Assembly (NCBI GenBank): GCA_003649085.1
Contig: QMQV01000051.1
Coordinates: 1-10,744 of the forward strand
DNA from: Thermoproteota archaeon
GTDB taxonomy: Archaea > Thermoproteota > Methanomethylicia > Methanomethylicales > B66-G16
Direction: 5' to 3'
Length of the DNA: 10,744 bases
In this document: one piece after another, positions 5,215 to 10,744 of the stretch
Numbering within the stretch: position 1 is the stretch's first letter
How the letters are laid out: each line of letters opens with the position of its first letter
Made by a program: the position numbers and the translations under genes
Notes under the pieces: generated by a model
Seen by the model: the letters and a program-made list of their open reading frames with translations, nothing else
Database searches by the model: none
What the model was told of the DNA's origin: nothing

Positions 5215-5652
5215 TTGGAGTTTTCCTTGCCTAGAGTTAAGATCGAGTTTACTTCAGATTGCGGCGAGCGTGTTACTGTAGTTTTGTCTGGGAGGTTTTC
5301 TAAGCGCAGGGTTGCTCAGCTATTAGATTTATTTGACTTAATGTTTCGTAGCGAGGTTGAAGAGGTTAAAGGTGTTTCACTCGGCGAATCTGTTTTTGAA
5401 AGGGTCGTTAAGCTTGTGAAGTCTAGGTTTGGCGATGGCTGGTTTACTAGCGCTGACCTCGTAGCTGCTTATAAGGAGGTTTATGGCGAGGATCTCAGGC
5501 CTGGTACTGCATCTACGTATTTAGCTAGGTTGTGTGAGTCTGGGTTGCTTGAGAAGAAAGGTAGTCGTTCTTGCTGGAGTTATCGCCTTGTCGCTTCTAG
5601 CTCTAAGCGTGTTAAAAGCAGCTTTTTAGATAATGTTGATTCACTAGGTTAG
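5215..5652 (+). CDS. Winged-helix DNA-binding protein, unknown family
   Basis: A 145-aa basic protein. Residues 1-50 look like a small strand-rich domain (VKIEFTSDCGERVTVVLSG) followed by a helix. Residues 58-128 form a winged-helix domain: a helix with FERVVKLVKSRFG, then FTSADLVAAYKEVYG, the recognition helix RPGTASTYLARLCESGLL, and a wing KKGSRSCWSYRLV. A Ser/Lys-rich tail follows. It is probably a transcription regulator; ligand and targets are unknown. The TTG at 5215 is the first possible start in the frame and fits a leaderless transcript; a TTG at 5227 is the alternative. Its last 9 bp overlap the 3' end of the opposite-strand gene, which also encodes a winged-helix protein. The TGTGA half-site cluster upstream may be its own operator. 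Confidence 0.72.
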   Translation: MEFSLPRVKIEFTSDCGERVTVVLSGRFSKRRVAQLLDLFDLMFRSEVEEVKGVSLGESVFERVVKLVKSRFGDGWFTSADLVAAYKEVYGEDLRPGTASTYLARLCESGLLEKKGSRSCWSYRLVASSSKRVKSSFLDNVDSLG

Positions 5653-6159
5653 GTGTGCTGCGAGTATTTTCTTTGCTTCTTCTGATAACATGTACGTGTA
5701 GGGCCAAGTGCTTTCGTCTCTTACGACGTAGCCTAAGTCTGATAACTTTTTAAGTGTTCTTGCCACATGCTCTCTAGCTTTTCCTATTGCTGATGCTATC
5801 GGCGTTGCGCTTCTTGTTCCTGGGTTTTCTGCTAAGTATTTTAGGATTTGGATTTCTGTTTGGCTTAGCCCTTCTTGCGCTTTTTCTCTAGTAGTTTTTG
5901 CAGCTTTAGGCTTGGCCTTCGCTATTGGCTTAGCTTCTTTTGGGATAGCTGGTGGCGGTGTTAGTGGCGTTAACTGGGGCGTTGCTGTTTTGCTTAATGC
6001 TTCGTCTATTTTATTGCTTAGTTTTTGAAGCTCTATTCTCAATCGGCTGATGTCTGTGTCGATCAGCTCTATGTATTCCTCAAGTAGCTTTATTCGCTCA
6101 GTCAGATCTCGCTTTATTGAAGCTATTAGTTCTCTTATGTCGTTTGAAGTATTTGACAA
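5644..6159 (-). CDS. Coiled-coil plus winged-helix regulator
   Basis: A 171-aa protein in three parts. Residues 6-56 are a heptad-rich helix (ELIASIKRDLTERIKLLEEY and onward), probably a coiled coil for dimerisation. Residues 57-95 are a flexible Pro/Ala/Lys linker. Residues 97-168 are a MarR-like winged helix, with LSQTEIQILKYLAENPG as first helix, SATPIASAIGKAREHVARTL as the helix-turn-helix and GYVVRDESTWPYTYMLS as the wing. It should bind DNA as a dimer; targets are unknown. The start is TTG at 6159; an ATG at 6172 is out of frame and no internal ATG fits the N-terminal region. The 3' end overlaps the facing winged-helix gene by 9 bp, so the two transcripts are antisense to each other there. 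It lies 81 nt downstream of the XRE-CBS gene on the same strand and may be co-transcribed with it. Confidence 0.75.
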   Translation of the reverse strand: MSNTSNDIRELIASIKRDLTERIKLLEEYIELIDTDISRLRIELQKLSNKIDEALSKTATPQLTPLTPPPAIPKEAKPIAKAKPKAAKTTREKAQEGLSQTEIQILKYLAENPGTRSATPIASAIGKAREHVARTLKKLSDLGYVVRDESTWPYTYMLSEEAKKILAAHLT

Positions 6160-6240
6160 GGTTTTTCCCCATCTAGCTTATCTAAGCTTGACTATAGTTT
6201 TGTTATTTCGTAGTTTTAATTGTTTTTACTAATTTTTTTC

Positions 6241-6807
6241 TTACTTTGCTTCTGTTCCTTTAGCTATGATGTCTATTTTAGTTATTATCCCTATTGGCTT
6301 GCCATGCTCGGCTACTAGGACTGCCGGCTGTCCTGTTAAGAGGATTTTTGCTACTTCATCGATGCCTGTCGATGGGCTTACCATTGGAAAGGGATTTTCC
6401 ATGACGCTCTCTACAGGGTTTTCTAGTATTGACTGGGTTTTTGATGATACTAGGTGCTTCATGATGGTCTCTTCCCTGACACTGCCGCACACTCTATCGT
6501 CCTCTATTACTGGTAATTGCGAGATGCCATATCTCCACATTAAGTCGACAGCTTTCTTAACAGGGTCTTTTGGTGAAACGTATATTATCGGTGAGTGCAT
6601 TATACTTCCAGCTGTCGGCTTCTCTCGGCTTACGGAGTTTATTGCTTGTATAATTCTTTTTAGCGTTGAGAGCCTAGGGTCTACCGTCCCTGCTTCTATC
6701 CTCGCAATGAGTGACTGGCTTACGCCAGCTCTTTTAGCAAGCTCTTTTTGAGTTAGACCAGCTTTCTTTCTCATTTGCCTAAGCTCTTCTGGTGTCGGCA
6801 AGGACAT
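6241..6807 (-). CDS. XRE-family HTH regulator with two CBS domains
   Basis: A 188-aa protein. Residues 6-58 form a Cro/CI-type helix-turn-helix (MRKKAGLTQKELAKRAGVSQ, then SLIARIEAGTVDPRLSTLKR). Residues 65-120 and 132-185 are a CBS pair, with the characteristic SPKDPVKKAVDLMWRYGISQ, LPVIEDDRVCGSV, and PAVLVAEHGKPIGIITKIDI. CBS pairs bind adenosine nucleotides or S-adenosylmethionine, so this is probably a ligand-gated transcription regulator; this architecture is common in archaea. A TATA box, TTTAATATAG at 6832-6823, is centred about 21 nt from the ATG at 6807 and about 27 nt from an in-frame TTG at 6801, so the true leaderless start could be two codons later. A TGTGA half-site cluster lies upstream at 6875-6903. 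The downstream coiled-coil regulator follows on the same strand. Confidence 0.9.
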   Translation of the reverse strand: MSLPTPEELRQMRKKAGLTQKELAKRAGVSQSLIARIEAGTVDPRLSTLKRIIQAINSVSREKPTAGSIMHSPIIYVSPKDPVKKAVDLMWRYGISQLPVIEDDRVCGSVREETIMKHLVSSKTQSILENPVESVMENPFPMVSPSTGIDEVAKILLTGQPAVLVAEHGKPIGIITKIDIIAKGTEAK

Positions 6808-6874
6808 TTTTCTATCTTATAGCTATATTAAACTTTAAGGTATTTATTAAATGTTCTCTGCTAAAGTTTAGATA

Positions 6875-6903
6875 TGTGATTTGTGATGTGAGAAGTTGTC
6901 ACA
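6875..6903. promoter_or_regulatory. Second TGTGA/GTCACA half-site cluster, upstream of the XRE-CBS gene
   Basis: TGTGAT 6875-6880, TGTGAT 6882-6887, TGTGAG 6887-6892 and GTCACA 6898-6903 lie 43-80 nt upstream of the TATA box of the XRE-CBS gene and directly after the DUF2070 stop codon. The same half-sites, again with direct copies followed by the inverted one, make up the cluster at 4891-4969, which suggests one regulator acts at both places. Confidence 0.45.
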
Positions 6904-6904
6904 T

Positions 6905-8695
6905 TTAAGCTATAAAGAGAGATGTTGTTATTGCTAAAGCTAGTAAGGAGAATATCAACAGCGGCAACATGTTCTTCGCTTTCCTTACTGATCTGTCCAC
7001 GAGGTTGGCCAGCTTCCAGATGTTTTCTCCCAAGACTTTTACCTTTACCTTGACTTCTTCATGAGCTAGCTCTGCTGGGCTTATATTTTGTTTAGCTTCT
7101 TCTAAAGCTTCTATGGTTTTTTGCTTAATATAGTCTAGTGGTATTACTTTTCCAAGAGGATAGTATCCTTCTCCAGGCTTGAGAACTGAAGTTGTGTGTA
7201 CGTCTGTTGTCGTTACTTCAGCTATGTCGACTTTTTGCTCAATCTCTCTTAGTAGCTCTTCTCTTACACCTTTGAACATGTTATTTGCATCGTATGCTAT
7301 GAGTGCAAAAAGCTCTTCTCTTGTCTTAAATACTGCTGCTGTTAAACCTCCTTTGCCTATGCCGTGTTCTTCAAGATATGGGTCTAAGCTCCTCCAGGAG
7401 AATCCAACTTCTAAGCTGCTTTGTTCCATATCTGTTAGCGTTTTTACAGCTTCCAACACGGCATTTGAGATTTCCTCGAGGTTTTGTTGAGGGATTTCTT
7501 CAGATACTCCCTCTATGCAGTTATGTGCGTCCACTAAAACTACATCGCCTGTCTTTAGCGGCTCTAGCCTGCTAAACACGATTTTCTCTAGTTCTGCTGG
7601 GAGATCTTCACTAGGGTGAGGTGATCTTGTGATTAGTACTAGTGATGTGTTGTTCAGCTTCTGAGCTGTGACTGTTGTTTTCCCATTTTTAAGCCTTATA
7701 GCTTTACTTGCCTTTGCTGGTGTGGTATTAAGCTGTTTAAACCTTTCAACCACTTCATCTACTAAGCTTTCAGCTTCTTTAGAGGTTGGTAGATCCATTT
7801 CATGCGATATTGGAGGGTGTAGAAAGAGACAATAAGATTGGTTTTCTAGGAAGCGAGTTATCATAGATGATGGAAAGGCGCTGCTACCCACCTTTCTATA
7901 TGGCCCAGCGTGTATTTTGGGAATTACTATAGCAGCTTTTTGCTGTTTTTGATTGATGATTTTCACCAGATGTATCGAGGTTTCTTTGTCATTTGACAGT
8001 TTCTCAAGGAGGTCTTCAAGTAACTTGGCGTTATCTAAGTACCAAGTATTCAAAAACGCTCTGAAAAGCTCTAAGGTGCCATAACCTACAATCGCCTTTC
8101 CAAGCTTATCTATTGTATGTGAGTAAGCTCTTGCGAGAATAACGGCCATTATCAACATAGCCGTATAGGGTATGAAGTGTACTTCGATGTCTATGGGGTA
8201 TTGCCAAGCTACGCTTAATGCTATGAAACACCCTAATGCTGAAGATATGGGCTGTGTTAAAGATGCTATAAATGCCTTAAAGCTTTTTGCCATGGCATTG
8301 AATATTATGTAGGCATAGGCTATCAATAAGGTACAGCTAATGGTTGTCGCCAGCACGTAATACTTGAGGTCTCCTAAGATAGCTGTTAAGAGAGCTCCAA
8401 TTAAGAAGCCTACGCATAGGAAGATTGTGGCTACGAGGGATATTCCTAGAAGTCTTTTCCACGTTAAGTGAGGTTCTTTAAGTATCACCTTTGATATGGC
8501 TGTTGAGGTTAAAGCTCCTTGTAGAATAGCGAGGTAAGCTGTTAACAAGCTTTTTAAAAGTTCATTTAACAAAATCCCTGTTATAAGCCCTATAAGTGAG
8601 CTTAAAGCTAACAACATTATTAACATTGTTTTAAAGCTTGGTAAGCTGAATAAAGCTCTGTAATGTTTTATCGCTACGCTAATGTCCCCTCGCAA
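6905..8695 (-). CDS. DUF2070 family integral membrane protein
   Basis: The frame stays open to 8797, but I start it at the TTG at 8695 (597 aa). That start avoids overlap with the divergent gene, begins just before the conserved KHYRALFSLPS, and lies 24 nt from a TATA-like TTTAT at 8721-8717. A GTG at 8707 is the alternative. Residues about 25-195 hold six or seven hydrophobic helices, the middle is soluble, and one more helix closes the protein (577-597). The soluble part has conserved-looking polar clusters: KIHAGPYRKVGSSAFPS (His262), SHEMDLP (His298), DVVLVDAHN (Asp389, His391), HGIGKGG (His444) and TTDVHTTS (Asp498, His500). DUF2070 proteins are widespread in archaea and have no established function. 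The His/Asp clusters would suit a metal-dependent hydrolase, but that is inference. Confidence 0.85.
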   Translation of the reverse strand: MRGDISVAIKHYRALFSLPSFKTMLIMLLALSSLIGLITGILLNELLKSLLTAYLAILQGALTSTAISKVILKEPHLTWKRLLGISLVATIFLCVGFLIGALLTAILGDLKYYVLATTISCTLLIAYAYIIFNAMAKSFKAFIASLTQPISSALGCFIALSVAWQYPIDIEVHFIPYTAMLIMAVILARAYSHTIDKLGKAIVGYGTLELFRAFLNTWYLDNAKLLEDLLEKLSNDKETSIHLVKIINQKQQKAAIVIPKIHAGPYRKVGSSAFPSSMITRFLENQSYCLFLHPPISHEMDLPTSKEAESLVDEVVERFKQLNTTPAKASKAIRLKNGKTTVTAQKLNNTSLVLITRSPHPSEDLPAELEKIVFSRLEPLKTGDVVLVDAHNCIEGVSEEIPQQNLEEISNAVLEAVKTLTDMEQSSLEVGFSWRSLDPYLEEHGIGKGGLTAAVFKTREELFALIAYDANNMFKGVREELLREIEQKVDIAEVTTTDVHTTSVLKPGEGYYPLGKVIPLDYIKQKTIEALEEAKQNISPAELAHEEVKVKVKVLGENIWKLANLVDRSVRKAKNMLPLLIFSLLALAITTSLFIA

Positions 8696-8759
8696 GCATA
8701 TCCCCACAGACGTTGGATAAACTATTTCAACCTCTAAATAGCTAAAATTAACGCTTAGC
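8696..8759. promoter_or_regulatory. Divergent promoter between the DUF2070 and MBL nuclease genes
   Basis: The 64-bp gap carries a minus-strand TATA-like box, TTTAT (8721-8717), 24 nt from the DUF2070 TTG. It also carries a plus-strand box, TAAATA (8735-8740), about 22 nt from the nuclease TTG at 8760. Neither start has a Shine-Dalgarno motif, so both messages are probably leaderless. Confidence 0.45.
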
Positions 8760-9758
8760 TTGGGGATAACAGCTTTGATAAAATGGCAAGGCGGCATTGT
8801 ATACGAAGCTGACGGAATTAAGCTTCTACTTGATCCACTTAGACCAGCCGCTAACGCTGTTTCATTAGTTTCTCACGCACATGAAGATCATGCTAGATCC
8901 CTAAGGTATTCAGATAATGTTAGTGTCGTGGCAACGCCTATGACAGCTGAACTCTACTTCTCACTTCATAAAAGGCGCTCCAGCTTTGCTTCATTAAGCT
9001 ATGGGCAGAGAGCTAAATTACATGAGGTTAGGGTAACAGCTTTAAACTCTGGTCATATACCTGGCTCAGCCATGTATAAAATTTCCTCTTCTGAAGGCGT
9101 GACCTTGTATACAGGTGACTTAAACTGTGAGGAGTCACTTATACAAAGGAGTGTGAGACCGGTTAGCTGTGATGAATTAATTATTGAAGCAACTTATGGA
9201 AATCCGTCATATGTTTTTCCTCCAAGAGACCTCATATACTCTGAGATAGCTGCCTGGGCTGCTAAAACTATAAAGGAGGGGCGTATTCCAGTGCTCTTAG
9301 CATATCCTGTCGGCAAAGCACAGGAATTAACCAAGCTTTTTAATGAGTATACATACATACCGGTTGTGACAGCCCCTCTAGTCACAGCAGCAAATGAAGC
9401 CTATGCGCGCAAGGGAGGTAAGATTGAGTTTTTTGATGTGAATTCTGAAGAAGGGAGGCTTTTCTTAAAGACAGGGTACTGCGTTTTTCTCATGCCTGCC
9501 CATAGTAAGAATGTTAGGAAGTTTATATGGGGTAAAAGAGCGTCTTTGGGAGTCGTTACTGGATGGGCTTTAAACCATAAGCCTGGCTACGCGGATGTGG
9601 GTTTTCCATTAAGTAATCACGCTGACTTTAAGGGACTAGTGGAATTTGTAGAGCAAGCTTCTCCAAAAAGAGTCTACACCTACCACGGGTTTTCTAAGCT
9701 TTTTGCAAAGCAGCTTTCAAAGATGGGATTTAAAGCTGAGCCTATGAGGAAGCTATAG
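8760..9758 (+). CDS. Metallo-beta-lactamase-fold nuclease (CPSF/Ysh1-like, COG1236 type)
   Basis: A 332-aa predicted RNA- or DNA-processing nuclease with two bound metals. The signature HAHEDH is at 39-44, with His39, His41, Asp43 and His44 as metal ligands. His99 lies in SGHIPGSAMY and Asp120 in YTGD. Beta-CASP-like elements follow: EATYG at 143-147, LSNHADF at 284-290 (His287) and TYHGFSKLFAKQL at 307-319 (His309). The ligand set is complete, so the enzyme should be active. Archaeal members of this family are annotated as exonucleases or mRNA 3'-processing-like factors; polarity and substrate cannot be read from the sequence. This form is shorter than the KH-domain archaeal CPSF and lacks an N-terminal KH region. 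The TTG start is supported by the promoter spacing. Its 3' end overlaps the Sec61-beta gene by 6 bp. Confidence 0.9.
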   Translation: MGITALIKWQGGIVYEADGIKLLLDPLRPAANAVSLVSHAHEDHARSLRYSDNVSVVATPMTAELYFSLHKRRSSFASLSYGQRAKLHEVRVTALNSGHIPGSAMYKISSSEGVTLYTGDLNCEESLIQRSVRPVSCDELIIEATYGNPSYVFPPRDLIYSEIAAWAAKTIKEGRIPVLLAYPVGKAQELTKLFNEYTYIPVVTAPLVTAANEAYARKGGKIEFFDVNSEEGRLFLKTGYCVFLMPAHSKNVRKFIWGKRASLGVVTGWALNHKPGYADVGFPLSNHADFKGLVEFVEQASPKRVYTYHGFSKLFAKQLSKMGFKAEPMRKL

Positions 9759-9923
9759 ATACATATTCGCTAATATAACGATAACCATCAAGATAACAGA
9801 TGCTAATACGACAATCGTGGGCTTGACTTTAACACCGCTAATTTCTTCTTCAAAGAACCTGATAAGCCCCGCACCCGACACTGGCATTGGCCCTTCTTCA
9901 CGTCTTCTCCTTTTACTACTCAA
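9753..9923 (-). CDS. secG: Preprotein translocase subunit Sec61-beta (archaeal SecG)
   Basis: A 56-aa tail-anchored membrane protein, the small subunit of the archaeal SecYE-beta protein-conducting channel. It starts MSSKRRRREEGPMPVSGAGL, with the conserved Pro-Met-Pro-x-Ser-Gly-Ala-Gly-Leu-x-Arg-Phe-Phe-Glu segment at residues 12-25. GVKVKPT leads into one membrane helix at about 36-54 (IVVLASVILMVIVILANMY). The length is normal for the family. The TTG start at 9923 is fixed by an excellent Shine-Dalgarno GGAGGG (9936-9931) 7 nt upstream. The stop codon lies inside the last codons of the facing nuclease gene, with 6 bp shared. Translation start is divergent from glyA, 90 bp away. Confidence 0.93.
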   Translation of the reverse strand: MSSKRRRREEGPMPVSGAGLIRFFEEEISGVKVKPTIVVLASVILMVIVILANMYL

Positions 9924-10013
9924 TTCCTAGCCCTCCTCAAAGCTTCTGTCTCCGCTACATATATAAGTTCTACCCTATAACTGTGTTCAATCGGTGTTGA
10001 AGGAGGCTTTTTC
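9924..10013. promoter_or_regulatory. Divergent secG/glyA control region
   Basis: CATATATAAG at 9958-9967 is a strong plus-strand TATA box, predicting a glyA start near 9988 and a leader of about 26 nt. That leader carries AAGGAGG at 10000-10006, 7 nt before the TTG at 10014. On the minus strand GTTATAGG (9981-9974) is a plausible secG TATA box, giving a start near 9950; the central TATATA could serve both genes. Unlike most genes here, both messages carry strong Shine-Dalgarno motifs. Confidence 0.6.
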
Positions 10014-10744
10014 TTGAGCAATGAGCTTTATAATGATGGGCTTAAAGCTTATGAGAAGGTTTTATCGTTAATGGAGAAGCACCATGAGTGGCTTAGCCAG
10101 TCCCTGCCTATGATAGCTAGCGAAAATGTCCCAAGCCCTGCAGTTAGGGAGGCTTTGACGTGTGATTTCGGGAATAGGTATGCTGAAGGATGGCCTGGTG
10201 AGCGAGTATATGCTGGCTGTAAGTTTATTGATGAAGTGGAGCTTTTAGCAGTTGAGCTTGCTAAAAAGGTTTACCAAGCCGAATTCGCTGATGTACGCCC
10301 AGTTTCAGGTGTTGTTGCAAACCTCATCACGTACACAGCGTTCGCTGAACCAGGAGACATAATGTATGCTGTCTCGATACCACATGGTGGTCACATAAGT
10401 CACGGCAAGAAGAAAATTGGTGGTACGGCGGGATCTGTTAGAGGACTCGAAGTTATGACTTATCCCTTTGACGAGGAGAACTTCAACATAGATGTCGACG
10501 CTACTAAGAGGCAAGTTATGGAGCTTAAAGCTTCCGGTAGACCTCCAAAGCTCTTCATGCTTGGCGCGAGCGTCTTTCTTTTTCCACACCCAGTTAAGGA
10601 AATTGTGGAAATTGCTAAAGAGGTTGATGCCTACGTCGTATATGATGCGGCTCACGTGGCTGGCCTTATAGCTGGCGGCTTATTCCAAGATCCTCTAAGA
10701 GAGGGTGCTGACGCGGTAACGTTGAGCACACATAAGACATTAGC
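10014..10744 (+). CDS. glyA: Serine hydroxymethyltransferase, 3' part beyond the window
   Basis: The first 243 residues are visible. This pyridoxal-phosphate enzyme interconverts serine and glycine, passing a one-carbon unit to a folate or tetrahydromethanopterin carrier. Seen are LPMIASENVPSPAV (about 31-44), NRYAEGWPGERVYAG with the substrate-binding Tyr, RPVSGVVANL, HGGHISHG, VVYDAAHVAGLIAGG (Asp211 and His214 contact the cofactor) and STHKT, whose Lys241 forms the Schiff base. All expected residues are intact up to the window edge. The start is TTG at 10014, fixed by AAGGAGG 7 nt upstream. The family has about 420-440 residues, so a little over half of the gene is present. Next to serS in the same window it hints at serine metabolism, but the two are not one operon. 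Confidence 0.96.
   Translation, partial: MSNELYNDGLKAYEKVLSLMEKHHEWLSQSLPMIASENVPSPAVREALTCDFGNRYAEGWPGERVYAGCKFIDEVELLAVELAKKVYQAEFADVRPVSGVVANLITYTAFAEPGDIMYAVSIPHGGHISHGKKKIGGTAGSVRGLEVMTYPFDEENFNIDVDATKRQVMELKASGRPPKLFMLGASVFLFPHPVKEIVEIAKEVDAYVVYDAAHVAGLIAGGLFQDPLREGADAVTLSTHKTL

Noticed and set aside
6266..6751. 161-codon plus-strand frame opposite the XRE-CBS gene
   Set aside because: It is a shadow of a well-supported gene and has no family features of its own.
8696..8797. Longer N-terminus for the DUF2070 protein (34 extra residues)
   Set aside because: It would overlap the start of the divergent nuclease gene, is not hydrophobic in the family's pattern, and ignores the TATA box 24 nt before the TTG at 8695.
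10305..10655. 116-codon minus-strand frame opposite glyA
   Set aside because: glyA is unmistakable on the other strand; the antisense frame is explained by its codon use.

Overview
This window looks like the chromosome of a thermophilic archaeon of the Thermoproteota/TACK group. The evidence is an archaeal Sec61-beta with one C-terminal membrane helix, a DUF2070 membrane protein, an archaeal CPSF-like metallo-beta-lactamase nuclease, a crenarchaeal-type DUF2258 (ThermoDBP-like) protein, TATA boxes about 22-29 nt upstream of many start codons (leaderless transcription) and very frequent TTG starts. GC content is low to moderate judged by eye. The seryl-tRNA synthetase is the rare type-2 ('methanogen-type') enzyme, which may point to a deep or methanogen-related TACK lineage such as Methanomethylicia, Bathyarchaeia or Korarchaeia. 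That placement is inference.

Layout. 1-636 (-): 5' part of a TroA/ZnuA-like metal-binding protein of an ABC importer, divergent from a single-domain cupin at 737-1108 (+). 1358-2053 (+): DUF2258-like protein. 2054-2882: an unusual block holding a small helix-turn-helix protein (2178-2480, -) and six copies of the 12-mer TTCGGCCTTAAA in strictly alternating orientation. 2883-4412 (-): serS, type 2. 4413-5214: an 800-nt gap with short direct repeats, dyads, a good TATA box and a cluster of TGTGA/TCACA half-sites. 5215-6807: three regulator-like genes, namely a winged-helix protein (+), a coiled-coil plus winged-helix protein (-) whose 3' end overlaps the first, and an XRE-HTH/CBS protein (-). 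6905-8695 (-): DUF2070 membrane protein, divergent from the MBL nuclease at 8760-9758 (+). 9753-9923 (-): Sec61-beta, 56 aa, overlapping the nuclease gene by 6 bp at the 3' ends. 10014-10744 (+): glyA, cut by the window end.

How the parts fit. The housekeeping genes (serS, secG, glyA, nuclease) are separate transcription units with their own promoters, not one operon. The most interesting part is 2054-2882. Three of the TTCGGCCTTAAA copies lie 1-7 nt beyond the stop codons of three genes, read in the direction of transcription. A fourth abuts the TATA box of the small HTH gene. Two more form a perfect 12-bp dyad. I read this as either a site-specific binding array controlled by the neighbouring HTH protein or a set of small elements with terminal inverted repeats; the sequence alone does not decide. 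A second regulatory signal is the TGTGA/GTCACA half-site cluster, which occurs both upstream of the winged-helix gene and upstream of the XRE-CBS gene.
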